DNA of 64,000 nt from Martinezella tropici (GCF_003287875.1 NZ_QMKK01000054.1:186001-250000); one strand, 5' to 3'. Shown: positions 7,750-17,112, counted from the first letter of the stretch. The notes: generated by a model not told the origin, from the letters alone. Numbers and translations are program-made.

Positions 7750-8574
7750 ATGCGATATGCCAGTTTGCGCCGATCATGCGGGGAGGCGATTGGCTTGGGC
7801 GGATTGGACAATCAACGGAATGCCGTGTTCTCATGGCTGCTTGCCAGCATCTTCCTCGCAGTATGCGCCATCGGCGCCCAGGCAGCCGACAAGACGATCT
7901 ATTTCACATTCGACGACGGCCCCTTGCCGGGAACGAGGAACATTCTTGCCGTGCTGAGCGAGGAAAAGGTTCCGGCGGCCATGTTCATGGTCGGCCTGCA
8001 TGTCGAAACCATTCCCTCTGGGCGCGACCTGCTTGCCGAAGCCAAGGCCATGTCGCTCGTGACCGTCGGCAATCATAGCTATAGTCACGCCAACAATCGC
8101 TACAGGAAATATTACGCCGATACCCAGGCGGTGGTTGCGGATATGCGCCATGCCAACCAGGTGCTCGGCTTGACGCCGGTCGTGCATGCGCGATTGCCGG
8201 GCAGGGACGTCTTTCGGCTTCCCACGGTCGCGAGGGAGGATCTCTCCATCAATGTCGCGCAATGGGAGCGCGAGTGGCTGGATTATGAGCTGGTCGCGGA
8301 AGCGGGTTTCTATCTCTATGGCTGGGATTTCGAGTGGGTGCACAGCGACGACGGCAAGCCTGTCCAATCGGTGGACCACCTCGTCAGCGAAATTGATCAT
8401 CTCTTCCAATATGGCCGCTTCACGCAACCGGGAAAGATGATCCTGCTGATGCACGACGAAATGTTCCAGGACCAATTCAACGGTCAGGATAATCTGAGGA
8501 CCTTGATTCGTTCGCTTCGCGAACGTGGCTATGCCTTCGGCGATATCAGAACCTACGCGCCCCCGAACCCCTGA
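7750..8574 (+). CDS. Polysaccharide deacetylase (NodB-homology domain), exported
   Basis: A NodB/CE4-type deacetylase of about 274 residues. The metal and catalytic motifs are YFTFDDGP (motif 1) and NHSYSH (the H-x3-H motif 2). Motif 3, usually RxPY/F, is diverged here (HARLPGRDVFRLP). A membrane or signal helix (FSWLLASIFLAVCAIGAQA) follows a basic N-terminus. ATG 7750 is the listed start, but a TTG at 7795 with GGGGAGG about eight bases upstream is equally plausible and gives a tidier signal peptide. Substrate is unknown; peptidoglycan or a surface polysaccharide would fit. Confidence 0.8.
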   Translation: MRYASLRRSCGEAIGLGGLDNQRNAVFSWLLASIFLAVCAIGAQAADKTIYFTFDDGPLPGTRNILAVLSEEKVPAAMFMVGLHVETIPSGRDLLAEAKAMSLVTVGNHSYSHANNRYRKYYADTQAVVADMRHANQVLGLTPVVHARLPGRDVFRLPTVAREDLSINVAQWEREWLDYELVAEAGFYLYGWDFEWVHSDDGKPVQSVDHLVSEIDHLFQYGRFTQPGKMILLMHDEMFQDQFNGQDNLRTLIRSLRERGYAFGDIRTYAPPNP

Positions 8575-9221
8575 ACCCACCTGAGTTTGCTTAGGCCTGT
8601 CCCGCCGCGGTTCCTGCCGCAACCGTCAGGATGAAATCGTCCAGTTCCCGTTCCAGGCGGCGTAAGCTCCGGATACTGAAACAGTGGAACGGTCGATGGT
8701 TTCAGCCACAGGCCGCTTTTTGCTGTCGGGCGATGGTGCGCAAGGAAGCATCATCCCCAATGATATGCGTTTCAGATTGACTTCGGGATCATGTAGTGCT
8801 GCCGCAAAATGGCACAGTCACTTGTGGATTTTAAATCTATGTTTCCCAACTTCCAGTTGGCTTATGGATTGCCGGCCTGAAAATCGATTTGTTGTCGGCG
8901 CTGTCGTACTCACCCCTGACGACAGCCGGGAGTCTCGGAGACGGCCCCTCGGCTGCGACCGAGATTCCCGTCAGAGGATACCAATGCCGATCGGCCGGTA
9001 TTCAAAAAAGAGTGAGAGAGCGGCTTGCAAATATTGGGGTGTCGGAATCCAGCCGTTTGCAATGGTCGTGGATCGGATTGGCGAGGATGCGCCTCACAAA
9101 GGTCCGGAATAGGCTTTCCTCGCTGTTTATTCACGTTTTATCATAGAGGCTGACGTCATAGCTGAAGGCTCGAGGAGAGGAGTACTTCAGGCATGTATGA
9201 GCGAGGCGCAGGGGACGGCAG
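8575..9221. other. 647-base intergenic region with strong secondary structure
   Basis: No convincing gene. On the minus strand 8701-8591 reads as a 36-residue frame without a start (LRRLERELDDFILTVAAG), possibly the tail of a lost gene. Between about 8890 and 9010 several inverted repeats lie in series: GCTGTCG/CGACAGC, GGGAGTCTCGG/CCGAGATTCCC enclosed by CTGAC/GTCAG, and ATACC/GGTAT around CCGATCGG. These suggest a structured RNA or a leader for the downstream diguanylate cyclase gene. I do not recognise a known RNA family. Confidence 0.4.
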
Positions 9222-11024
9222 ATGAGAATTACGACGATTACGAATTGGGCCTACGGCATCACCGTCGTCCTGACCGTGCTGTCTGCCGTCGCGTTCATCC
9301 TCTCGGCCCGAAGCGCCATCCAGGAAAGGCAGGCAGTGGAGCAGCACCTGCTGCTGACCAGCATGGGCGAGGAACTTGCGCTCGCAGCCGAGGAGACGAC
9401 GGACGAGGCTCGTCTCTACGTGATGCGCGGGGAGGCGAGACATCTCGAAGCTTTCACTAGCGACGAGGGCGAGGAGCGGCGGCGCGATGCCGCGCTCAAT
9501 TCCCTGCGTGGCTCGGGGATTCCCGACGCCGAACTGCAGGTCGTCGGGCAGGTGGCAACCAATGCGGAAGCGCTCGATAAGATCGAGGAAGCGGCAGTAG
9601 CCGCCTATACCGGCGGAAATCAGGCAGGTGCGCGCGACGCCCTGTTCGGCCCGGAGCATGAACGCATCCAGACGGCGCTCCTCAGCGGTGTGAGCCAATT
9701 TCGCGCCATGGCAACAGCGCGCACGCAAGCGGCTGTGCGCAGTGCACAGGCACGCAGCGATTTGTGGGCCGATGTCGCCAAGGTGATGCTTGCCTTGACT
9801 GCGGCGGTGTTTCTCGGCGTGCTTTATTTCATCCTGCGGCGCCGGGTTGCCCTGCCGCTGATCCGCATGACCGGGATCGTCAACCGGTTGGCCAAGCAGG
9901 ACTACGCCGTCGAAGTGCCGCCCGACCGCCGCCGCGACGAAATCGGCGAGATGAACGACGCCATACAGATCTTTCGTGAGAATGGCCTCGAGCGGAACCG
10001 GCTGGACGCCGAACGGAAGCGCGACCTGGAGACGAAGGATCTCATATTACAGATGATGCATCGCCTGCAGGCCTGCTATGCCCAGAACGAACTTGCCGAG
10101 GTCGTCGCGTTGTTCGTGCCGCAGATCTTTCCGGGCATCGCCGGATGCCTCTATACGATGAATGAAAGCAGGACGGCGCTGACCGAGGTCAGCCGGTGGC
10201 TGGAGCCGGCCCATACCGAACTTTCCTTCGCCGCTTCGGCCTGCTGGGGGCTGCGACGCGGCCGGCCGCATGCCAGCCACGTCGCGGACAATGATATTCC
10301 CTGCCAGCATCTGGATGGTTCCGGTGTGCCCGGCCTTTGCGTCCCCTTGACCGCGCTCGGCGAGGCGATCGGCCTGCTTTATTTCGAAGATCGATCCAAG
10401 GATGCCGCTGCCGCCGATGCGCCGAGGCTCTACCTCGAACTGATTGCCGAGAATATCGGCCTTGCCATCGCAAACCTGCAGCTGCGTGACAGGCTGATCA
10501 ATCTCGCCGTGCGCGACGCGCTGACGGGCCTGCTGAACAGGCGCTCCCTGGATGAGATGCTGAACAATCTTTATCGGGATCATTCAGCCCGCACGGTCAT
10601 CTGCATGATGATCGACATCGATCACTTCAAGCGTTTCAACGATGAGTTCGGCCATGATGCCGGCGACGAAGTGCTGCGTCATGTCGGGCAGATCGTCGCC
10701 GATACGGTCGCCGAAACCGGCACGGTCTATCGTTTCGGCGGGGAGGAGCTGACGGTCATCGCCACCGATATGGCCGACGATGCGGGCTTTGCACTTGCCG
10801 AGCAACTTCGCGCGCGCATCTTTGCCACGCCGTTTTCCTATCGCGCACGTATTGTCGGACCGCTTTCCGTCTCCGTCGGCATCGCCTCATCCCCGGCATC
10901 CGGACCCGCCAAAACACTGATCAACCGCGCGGACGGAGCTTTGCTGAAGGCAAAGCTCGACGGGCGCAACAGGACGGTGGCGGCCTTCATGATGGAGCCG
11001 GAGGAAGAATTGAAAAGAGGGTAG
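9222..11024 (+). CDS. Membrane diguanylate cyclase (HAMP-GGDEF)
   Basis: A 600-residue protein. An N-terminal helix (about 10-27) and a second helix (about 187-205) flank a periplasmic helical sensor region. A HAMP domain follows (LIRMTGIVNRLAKQ), then a GAF-like middle region (about 270-420), then a GGDEF domain introduced by DALTGLLNRRSLDEML. The catalytic motif is GGEEL at 506-510, an active variant, so cyclic di-GMP synthesis is expected. No EAL domain is present. The structured region upstream may control it. Confidence 0.9.
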   Translation: MRITTITNWAYGITVVLTVLSAVAFILSARSAIQERQAVEQHLLLTSMGEELALAAEETTDEARLYVMRGEARHLEAFTSDEGEERRRDAALNSLRGSGIPDAELQVVGQVATNAEALDKIEEAAVAAYTGGNQAGARDALFGPEHERIQTALLSGVSQFRAMATARTQAAVRSAQARSDLWADVAKVMLALTAAVFLGVLYFILRRRVALPLIRMTGIVNRLAKQDYAVEVPPDRRRDEIGEMNDAIQIFRENGLERNRLDAERKRDLETKDLILQMMHRLQACYAQNELAEVVALFVPQIFPGIAGCLYTMNESRTALTEVSRWLEPAHTELSFAASACWGLRRGRPHASHVADNDIPCQHLDGSGVPGLCVPLTALGEAIGLLYFEDRSKDAAAADAPRLYLELIAENIGLAIANLQLRDRLINLAVRDALTGLLNRRSLDEMLNNLYRDHSARTVICMMIDIDHFKRFNDEFGHDAGDEVLRHVGQIVADTVAETGTVYRFGGEELTVIATDMADDAGFALAEQLRARIFATPFSYRARIVGPLSVSVGIASSPASGPAKTLINRADGALLKAKLDGRNRTVAAFMMEPEEELKRG

Positions 11025-11136
11025 GGTTGATCTTAAAGGGCGCATATGGCGTCGAAATCCGGTTTTGCCGCCTTGCCCAATGCGCGCCTCGATTGTAGCT
11101 TGAGGCTGGAAATCGCATAAATGGAGGGCTCGGTTT

Positions 11137-12198
11137 ATGGGCATGACGCGGAATGCTTCGGATAGCGAGATCCTGCAGTCGATAGGTTTTGACCCGGCCC
11201 TTCACCGCAAGTTTGCGGCCGGCATCGAATCCGGCTTGCTGCGCGATCTGCATGTCGTACTCGCCGCTCGCTCCCAGCAGGTTTTCATGGAGTATTACGG
11301 CGTTGGTTCCGATGAAAATTGGGGCACTCCGCTCGACAGCGTCGCATTCGATGCGGATACGCTGCACGATCTCCGCTCGGTGACCAAGAGCATCGTCAGC
11401 CTCCTTTACGGCATCGCGCTGGACAAGGGATTGGTGCCGCCGCCGGATGCACCCCTTTACGAGCAATTTCCGGAATATGGCGATCTCGCCGAGGATGCCG
11501 TCCGCGCCAGGATCACCATCGGCCATGCGCTGACGATGACGCTGGGGATGGAGTGGGACGAGGATCGTCCCTACACGGACCCGTTAAACAGCGAAATAGC
11601 CATGGAAAACGCGCCGGATCGCTATCGCTTCGTTCTGGGGCGCCCGGTGATCGCGGAGCCGGGAACGCGTTGGATTTATTCCGGCGGCAGCGTCGCGTTG
11701 GTCGGCGCTATCATCGAGCGGGGCACCGGCAAGCGTTTGCCTGATTTCGCGCAAACCGCCCTCTTCGAGCCGCTGGATATTACAAAGTTCCACTGGTCGT
11801 CGGGATATGACGGCGTGGCGTCGGCTGCGTCCGGACTGCGCCTGACGGCGCCCGATTTGCTGAAGATCGGCATGCTGCTTCTGCAAAAGGGCCTGTGGAA
11901 GGGCCGGAGGATCGTTTCGGAAGAGTGGATCGCGCGATCCCTTACGCCGGCGATTTCGACCGGCGACGGTTTGGACTATGGCATGCTGTGGTTTTGCGGA
12001 GATGCGCCCGCGCCGGCATTTGCCAATCCACGCCCTTGGCGTGCGGGCTTCGGAAACGGTGGTCAAAGGCTCTGGCTGATGCCTGATGCGGGAATTGCCG
12101 CCGTTATCTATTCCGGCAAGTACAATGCATGGGATGCTTGGATAATGCCGACCCGCGTGTGGCGCGAGATCATTCTCGCCAACTTTCTGAAGGCCTGA
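11137..12198 (+). CDS. Beta-lactamase-fold serine hydrolase
   Basis: A 353-residue member of the class C beta-lactamase/esterase superfamily. The S-x-x-K motif is SVTK (in DLRSVTKSIVSLLYG), the Y-x-x motif reads YSGGS, and the third motif region is GFGNGGQ rather than KTG. These features fit an EstB-type esterase or D-aminopeptidase relative, not a true beta-lactamase. No signal peptide is visible, so it is probably cytoplasmic. The GNAT gene follows after only four bases. Substrate unknown. Confidence 0.85.
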   Translation: MGMTRNASDSEILQSIGFDPALHRKFAAGIESGLLRDLHVVLAARSQQVFMEYYGVGSDENWGTPLDSVAFDADTLHDLRSVTKSIVSLLYGIALDKGLVPPPDAPLYEQFPEYGDLAEDAVRARITIGHALTMTLGMEWDEDRPYTDPLNSEIAMENAPDRYRFVLGRPVIAEPGTRWIYSGGSVALVGAIIERGTGKRLPDFAQTALFEPLDITKFHWSSGYDGVASAASGLRLTAPDLLKIGMLLLQKGLWKGRRIVSEEWIARSLTPAISTGDGLDYGMLWFCGDAPAPAFANPRPWRAGFGNGGQRLWLMPDAGIAAVIYSGKYNAWDAWIMPTRVWREIILANFLKA

Positions 12199-12202
12199 AG
12201 AA

Positions 12203-12760
12203 GTGGTTCCGCCAAAGGACGCGTTTCCCACACTTGAGACCGACCGGCTGCGGCTTCGCGAGGCGAGCATGGACGATCGCGACGACTTCCATGCGCTGAT
12301 TTCTATTCCGGAGGTCACACGGTTCTCGAATTGGGTCGATGCGCCGAAAATGGCGCAGATCGAGCGCTCCCTGCGATGGATGATCAAAATCTTCCCGAAG
12401 GGAGCGGGCTGTTCATGGATCATCGAGGATCGGGCTTCCGGCGATTTGCTCGGGGCCATCCGCTTCAACAGTATCGACCGGCACGCCAGATGTGCCGAGC
12501 TCGGATACGAACTGCATCCTTCCGCCTGGGGCAAAGGGCTCATGAGCGAAGCAGCAAAGGCTGTCGTTCGATGCGGCTTCGACGTTTTTGCGCTCAATCG
12601 CATCGAAGCCTGGACATTGCCGGGAAATGCGGCCTCTGATCGGGTTCTTGAAAAGACGGGGTTCCGGTATGAGGGCACGCTGCGGCAAAAGGCGCGGTTC
12701 AAAGAGGCCTTTCATGATTTCCGCATGTTCGGCTGCCTGGCAGGCGACCCGCAAAACTAG
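12203..12760 (+). CDS. GNAT-family N-acetyltransferase (RimJ/RimL type)
   Basis: A 185-residue GNAT acetyltransferase. It begins with the RimJ/RimL-style LETDRLRLREASMDDRDDF, and the acetyl-CoA site region has ELGYELHPSAWGKGLMSEA. The C-terminal fold element ALNRIEAWTLPGNAASDRVL is typical. The start is a GTG at 12203, four bases after the hydrolase stop, so translation is probably coupled. Acceptor unknown. Confidence 0.88.
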   Translation: MVPPKDAFPTLETDRLRLREASMDDRDDFHALISIPEVTRFSNWVDAPKMAQIERSLRWMIKIFPKGAGCSWIIEDRASGDLLGAIRFNSIDRHARCAELGYELHPSAWGKGLMSEAAKAVVRCGFDVFALNRIEAWTLPGNAASDRVLEKTGFRYEGTLRQKARFKEAFHDFRMFGCLAGDPQN

Positions 12761-12763
12761 CCC

Positions 12764-13585
12764 TTAGTCGGCGCCCCGGCTGGTTTCGCCAGTCAGTATT
12801 GCGGATTGAAAATAATCCCGAGGTGAACGTCCGAGCGAACGCCGGAACATAGCCGAGAAGGCGCTTGGGCTCTCATAGCCGCAATCCAGCGCGACATCGA
12901 GAATGGTCCGACCCTCCGCGAGCAGGGTGAGAGCCTTCAGCATACGGGCTTGCTGCCGCCACCGGCCGAAGCTCAACCCGGTCTCGCGTTGAAACAGCCG
13001 CATAAGCGTCGCCCGGCTCACGTGGAGATCATTTGCGGCTTCTTCGATCGAAATCGTATGTGCGAGATCGCCAAGCACGGTTTCGCAGAAGGCGGCAAGC
13101 ACCGGATGTTTCGGCAGTGGTAAATTCAGCGGTTGTGCCGGCAGGAAAGCGAGTTCGAGAAGCAGCAGGCGAATGACCGCATCCGCGACCTCCTTGCGAT
13201 CGGGTTTATCGACGAGGCCGGCGAGCCGCAGGATGAGCTCGCGTAGAAGCGGGGTGACTTCCACCACCATGCAGTCTTTCGGCAGGGTATCTCTGCCGTC
13301 GGCGTCGATCAGCAACGAACGAAATTGAATGCTTGTGCGGCTTGCCGTCACATGCTCGAGATGCGGCGGCAGCCAGACCGCGCGGCTCGGCGGCACGACC
13401 CAGGTGCCGCTCTCCGTGGTCAAGGAGATCACGCCGCTGACGGCGTAGAGCAATTGCGCCTGGCTATGGCTGTGGCGGGAACTGGTGAAGTGATGATCGT
13501 CATGTGCGATGACCGCGACGCCTTCAGCGACGTCGGTGCCGTGATACAGATAGGTTTGATCCTTTTGCGACGATGATTGATCCAT
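12764..13585 (-). CDS. AraC-family transcriptional regulator with cupin sensor
   Basis: A 273-residue regulator. The N-terminal half is a cupin (HSHSQAQLLYAVSGVISL, then WVVPPSRAVWLPP), typical of the AraC subgroup that often controls a neighbouring efflux or detoxification gene. The C-terminal half has two helix-turn-helix units (SIEEAANDLHVSRATLMRLF and ILDVALDCGYESPSAFSAMF). It converges on the GNAT gene with a three-base gap. No obvious target lies upstream of it, so its regulon is unknown. Confidence 0.9.
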   Translation of the reverse strand: MDQSSSQKDQTYLYHGTDVAEGVAVIAHDDHHFTSSRHSHSQAQLLYAVSGVISLTTESGTWVVPPSRAVWLPPHLEHVTASRTSIQFRSLLIDADGRDTLPKDCMVVEVTPLLRELILRLAGLVDKPDRKEVADAVIRLLLLELAFLPAQPLNLPLPKHPVLAAFCETVLGDLAHTISIEEAANDLHVSRATLMRLFQRETGLSFGRWRQQARMLKALTLLAEGRTILDVALDCGYESPSAFSAMFRRSLGRSPRDYFQSAILTGETSRGAD

Positions 13586-13720
13586 TCGCGCGAGAATATC
13601 AGAGCCTTTAGCGATAACCTAGAGTTCCTTTCAAACAGGATCTCTCCTTCCGTGTCCGTCCTCTCCCACAATCTGCATCGATCAGATCGGCCGCATCTCG
13701 CTGCCATCGCATCGCTGCAC

Positions 13721-13810
13721 ATGCGGGCGAACATCGGTGCCGTATTCTGCGTGCTCGCTTCCCTTCAGCTTTCCGTTGCGCTGCGACTTACCGGCGGTCG
13801 TCGGGCCTGA
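13721..13810 (+). CDS. Possible leuA leader peptide (29 residues)
   Basis: A short frame beginning MRANIGAVF with five leucines within VLASLQLSVALRL. Its stop codon lies inside the hairpin at 13795-13827, 55 bases before leuA. This is the layout of a ribosome-dependent attenuator, and attenuators before leuA are known in alphaproteobacteria. The leucines are spread out rather than consecutive and no strong ribosome site is seen, so support is modest. Confidence 0.3.
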   Translation: MRANIGAVFCVLASLQLSVALRLTGGRRA

Positions 13811-13827
13811 CGGCATCCCGGCGACCG
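13795..13827 (+). terminator. Hairpin before leuA, possible attenuator
   Basis: CGGTCGTCGGG pairs with CCCGGCGACCG (one mismatch) around an 11-base loop, and a T-run (CTTTTTCC) follows about 18 bases later. It sits between the putative leader peptide and leuA. The distance to the T-run makes simple intrinsic termination uncertain. Confidence 0.45.
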
Positions 13828-13879
13828 TAGGCTGCTGTCCGCTTTTTCCTGAATTTACCGACACGTGACGGAACGGATC

Positions 13880-15553
13880 ATGCTGAAGAATCCCAAAATC
13901 AAATATCGCCCCTTTATCTCGCCCATCGAATTGCCGGATCGGCAATGGCCGAACAAGCGGCTCGCCGAGGCACCGCGCTGGCTTTCCACGGATCTGCGCG
14001 ATGGAAACCAGGCGCTCGCCAACCCGATGGATGTCGAGCGCAAGCTGCGCTTCTACGACATGCTTCTAGCCTCCGGTTTCAAGGAGATCGAGGTTGCGTT
14101 TCCGTCGGCATCGCAGATCGAGTTCGATTTCGTCCGCGCGCTGATCGAGGAGGATCGCATTCCCGAGGATGTGACGATCCAGGTGCTCACCCAGGCGCGC
14201 GCCGATCTCATCGCCCGCACCTTCGAGTCCCTCGTGGGCGCGCGCAAAGCCATCGTCCATCTTTACAATGCGACGGCGCCGCTCTTCCGCCGCGTCGTCT
14301 TCGGTATGGAGCGGCACGAGATCGTCGATCTGGCGATCAGCGGCGTCACGGCGATGCTGGAGGAAAGTCGCAGACAGCCTGACACCGATTGGACCTTCGA
14401 ATATTCGCCGGAAACCTTTTGTTTTACCGAGCCGGATTTCGCCCTGGAAATCTGCGAGCGCGTGCTCGATGTCTGGCAGCCGACCGTGGAGCGGCCCGCC
14501 ATCCTCAACCTGCCGGCAACGGTGGAGGTGGCGATGCCGAATGTCTATGCCGACCAAATCGAATGGTTCTGCCGCAATATTTCGCGGCGGGAAGCCGTCA
14601 TCATCAGCATCCATCCGCACAACGATCGCGGTACGGCGGTGGCCTCGGCCGAACAGGCGCTGCTAGCTGGCGCCGATCGCGTCGAAGGCTGCCTCTTCGG
14701 CAATGGTGAGCGCACCGGCAACGTCGATCTGGTGACGCTGGCCTTGAACCTCTACACCCAAGGCATCGATCCCGGCCTGACCTTTCCGTCGATCCGCGAC
14801 GTGGTCAAGACGGTGGAATATTGCAATAGGATCTCTATCCACCCGCGCCATCCTTATGCGGGCGAGTTGGTGCACACCGCATTCTCCGGTTCGCATCAGG
14901 ATGCCATCCGTAAAGGGTTTGCCGCACACGAGCGACGCAATGACGGCATCTGGGAAATGCCCTATTTGCCTGTCGATCCCGCCGATATCGGCGAGAGCTA
15001 TGAGGCCGTCATCCGTGTCAACAGCCAATCGGGCAAGGGCGGTGTCGCCTGGGTCATCGAGCAGGATAAGGGCTTGAAGCTGCCCCGCGCCATGCAGGTC
15101 GATTTCAGCAAGCGGGTACAGCTTCTCGCCGATAGCACCAGGCGGGAACTGACGGCCGAGGATATCTGGAAGGCGTTCGTGCACGCCTATCATGTCGATG
15201 ATGTCGAAAGCTTCGAGCTTGTCGATTACGAAGGCGGCTTCCGCAAGGGCGCCGGTGCGGAGCGCATTTTCACCGGCCGGATTCGCCATGGCAGTCGGGA
15301 CGTTGCCGTCAGCGGCCGCGGCAACGGGCTCATCTCGGCGGTGCTTGCCGCGATTGCCGAGACATTCGGCGTGACGCTCGGCGTTATGGACTATCAGGAG
15401 CATGTGCTTCGCCGCGGAAGCGAGGCGAAAGCGGCTGCTTATCTGCAATGCGTCCGGCCGGACGGCACCCAGATTTTCGGCGTTGGCATCGATGACGATG
15501 CTGCGACCGCAAGCGTCAAGGCCGTCCTCAGCGCTGCGAATGCGGCGGGTTGA
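13880..15553 (+). CDS. leuA: 2-isopropylmalate synthase, long LeuA type
   Basis: About 557 residues, the length of the long LeuA subfamily. It makes 2-isopropylmalate from 2-oxoisovalerate and acetyl-CoA, the first step of leucine synthesis. The HMGL-like domain has the metal and catalytic motif STDLRDGNQAL and the HPHNDRGTAVA motif, with GCLFGNGERTGNVDL after it. The C-terminal 130 residues form the LeuA dimer domain that binds leucine for feedback control. ATG 13880 is used; a GTG at 13865 in the same frame is an alternative. No other leu genes are nearby. Confidence 0.95.
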   Translation: MLKNPKIKYRPFISPIELPDRQWPNKRLAEAPRWLSTDLRDGNQALANPMDVERKLRFYDMLLASGFKEIEVAFPSASQIEFDFVRALIEEDRIPEDVTIQVLTQARADLIARTFESLVGARKAIVHLYNATAPLFRRVVFGMERHEIVDLAISGVTAMLEESRRQPDTDWTFEYSPETFCFTEPDFALEICERVLDVWQPTVERPAILNLPATVEVAMPNVYADQIEWFCRNISRREAVIISIHPHNDRGTAVASAEQALLAGADRVEGCLFGNGERTGNVDLVTLALNLYTQGIDPGLTFPSIRDVVKTVEYCNRISIHPRHPYAGELVHTAFSGSHQDAIRKGFAAHERRNDGIWEMPYLPVDPADIGESYEAVIRVNSQSGKGGVAWVIEQDKGLKLPRAMQVDFSKRVQLLADSTRRELTAEDIWKAFVHAYHVDDVESFELVDYEGGFRKGAGAERIFTGRIRHGSRDVAVSGRGNGLISAVLAAIAETFGVTLGVMDYQEHVLRRGSEAKAAAYLQCVRPDGTQIFGVGIDDDAATASVKAVLSAANAAG

Positions 15554-15571
15554 CGATGTGGCGTATCGCTT

Positions 15572-15598
15572 GTCATCGGCCGAAGCTGGGCCGATGAC
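15572..15598 (+). terminator. Terminator hairpin after leuA
   Basis: GTCATCGGCC and GGCCGATGAC form a perfect 10-bp stem around a seven-base loop, 18 bases after the leuA stop. The downstream T-run is weak (GACCAGCTTTGG). Confidence 0.65.
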
Positions 15599-15739
15599 GA
15601 CCAGCTTTGGGCGCCACGGCCGGCCGTCTCTATCGTGTCTGGTCAATTTGCTGTAACCCGGCTCGGTAGCGAACGATCGGTTCGACGAACGGCACGGCCG
15701 ATCTCGATGACCGGGCCGGGATTCCATCAAAAGACGGGC

Positions 15740-15994
15740 TTAGCGATAGCGCCAGCCGCCGTGCCACCATTCGCGATGTACCCAGTAGCGATGTCCGTCC
15801 CAGTAGCCGCGGCCGGGATAAAACACGCCATAGGCCGGAACTGCAGGCACGACCACAACCGGGGGCCCATTCGGGCGGCAATAGCCATAAGGGCCGCGAT
15901 GGAAGCCGATGCCGCATCCGTCGCGAGCCTCGGCCGGCGAGATCGCGGCGAAGCTGGCAGCTGCTGCAAAAGCCAGCAAGATGATCTTTCTCAT
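15740..15994 (-). CDS. GCG_CRPN-domain small secreted protein
   Basis: An 84-residue exported protein. A signal peptide (MRKIILLAFAAAASFAAISPAEA) is followed by the signature GCGIGFHRGPYGYCRPN, which defines the GCG_CRPN prefix domain found in many rhizobial small proteins. The tail is rich in Tyr, Trp, His, Gly and Arg (GYWDGHRYWVHREWWHGGWRYR). GAGGAC precedes the ATG. Function in this family is not established; the Cys pair and aromatic tail suggest an extracytoplasmic structural or binding role. Confidence 0.85.
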   Translation of the reverse strand: MRKIILLAFAAAASFAAISPAEARDGCGIGFHRGPYGYCRPNGPPVVVVPAVPAYGVFYPGRGYWDGHRYWVHREWWHGGWRYR

Positions 15995-16095
15995 GATGTC
16001 CTCATTCGTCCTAAGGGAAGTTTGATGCTGTTATCCCTTCAGCGCTTAAACGGCTGCGATCGGTAAATCCGTCGCTGCGTTCGATCATTTTGCAT

Positions 16096-17112
16096 TCACA
16101 TGGGGAAGGCAGGCATTTGAGGCGCGCCGGTCTGCAGGTCTGCAAGCCGTGCCGAAGAATCGCCTTTGGGATCAGGACTGAACTTCAAAGGTTTGATGTG
16201 CGGGTGGGACTGTGAAGGACACGTCTTTGCCGCAGGTATCGGTTTTTTGCCGACCAGAGGCATGCGCCGTATCAAAGCGCGCCGGACGGCCAGAATTGCC
16301 TTGTATTGCTCTCCCAGGCGCAGGCGGCCATCGGAATCATAGGCAAAGAGGAGATGCCGCCGCGCGAAGGCGTGCGCCAGCCACAGGGTGAAGGCGACGC
16401 CGACGCCCCAGCCCATCAGCGTGTCGCTCGCCCAGTGGGCACCGACCCATTGGCGCGACAGGCAGATCAGGACGCCGACCGGCATGAATATGGGGCGAAG
16501 GCGAGGGAAGACGAGCGCCAGCGACATCGCCATGGCGCCGGCTGTTGCCGAATGTCCGGAGGGAAAGGATGCGAAGTCGGCGTGTAGGGCAAGGGGGCGA
16601 AAATAAAAGGCGCCGTTCGTCTGCAGGAGTTCCGGTCTGGCACGGCCAATGATGTTCTTGGCGAGCGAAGCGACAATGCCGCCGCCGGCAACCGCCAGGA
16701 AGACGAATACAGCCGCGGTGGCGATGAGGTCTGCGCCGGTTCGCATCGATTTGCGCAATTTGTACGCGGGAGCGAGGATGGCGAACATCAGCAATGTGCC
16801 GCTGAATGAGAGCACCAGCAGCCCTGTGCCGAGGCTGCTGATCCATTTCGCCATTCCGCGCAATTGCTCAGGGAACGATTTCATCCAGACGCCCAAGGGG
16901 TAGTCTGAAGTCGCCATCACGAGCAATGACAGGGCAAGGAAGACGGCGATGATGGTGATAGGGCGCTCGAGAAATGCGCGATTTTCGGGAGGCGCGATGG
17001 CAGGGGTATTGAAGAAACATCGGACGCCACCGATCAGACGCCTGCGACAGGTTTTCGCGGAATGCTCCAGCGCCTCTTTCATGACCTCCTGTTTCCGCTG
17101 CCATGCCTGCAT
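16096..17112 (-). CDS. PAP2-family membrane phosphatase
   Basis: A 338-residue membrane protein with about five hydrophobic segments. The three PAP2/acid phosphatase motifs are present: KNIIGRARPE (C1, K-x6-RP form), PSGHSATAG (C2) and SRQWVGAHWASD (C3, R-x5-H-x3-D). Such enzymes dephosphorylate lipid phosphates, for example undecaprenyl pyrophosphate or phosphatidic acid, on the periplasmic face. A basic cytoplasmic tail of about 80 residues follows the last helix. GGAAG lies eight bases before the ATG at 17112. Confidence 0.9.
   Translation of the reverse strand: MQAWQRKQEVMKEALEHSAKTCRRRLIGGVRCFFNTPAIAPPENRAFLERPITIIAVFLALSLLVMATSDYPLGVWMKSFPEQLRGMAKWISSLGTGLLVLSFSGTLLMFAILAPAYKLRKSMRTGADLIATAAVFVFLAVAGGGIVASLAKNIIGRARPELLQTNGAFYFRPLALHADFASFPSGHSATAGAMAMSLALVFPRLRPIFMPVGVLICLSRQWVGAHWASDTLMGWGVGVAFTLWLAHAFARRHLLFAYDSDGRLRLGEQYKAILAVRRALIRRMPLVGKKPIPAAKTCPSQSHPHIKPLKFSPDPKGDSSARLADLQTGAPQMPAFPM

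Noticed and set aside
8684..9146. Plus-strand frames of 142 and 85 codons between the deacetylase and cyclase genes
   Set aside because: Their composition (many Arg, Ser, Cys, Trp) is unlike neighbouring proteins, there is no ribosome site, and the DNA is dominated by inverted repeats.
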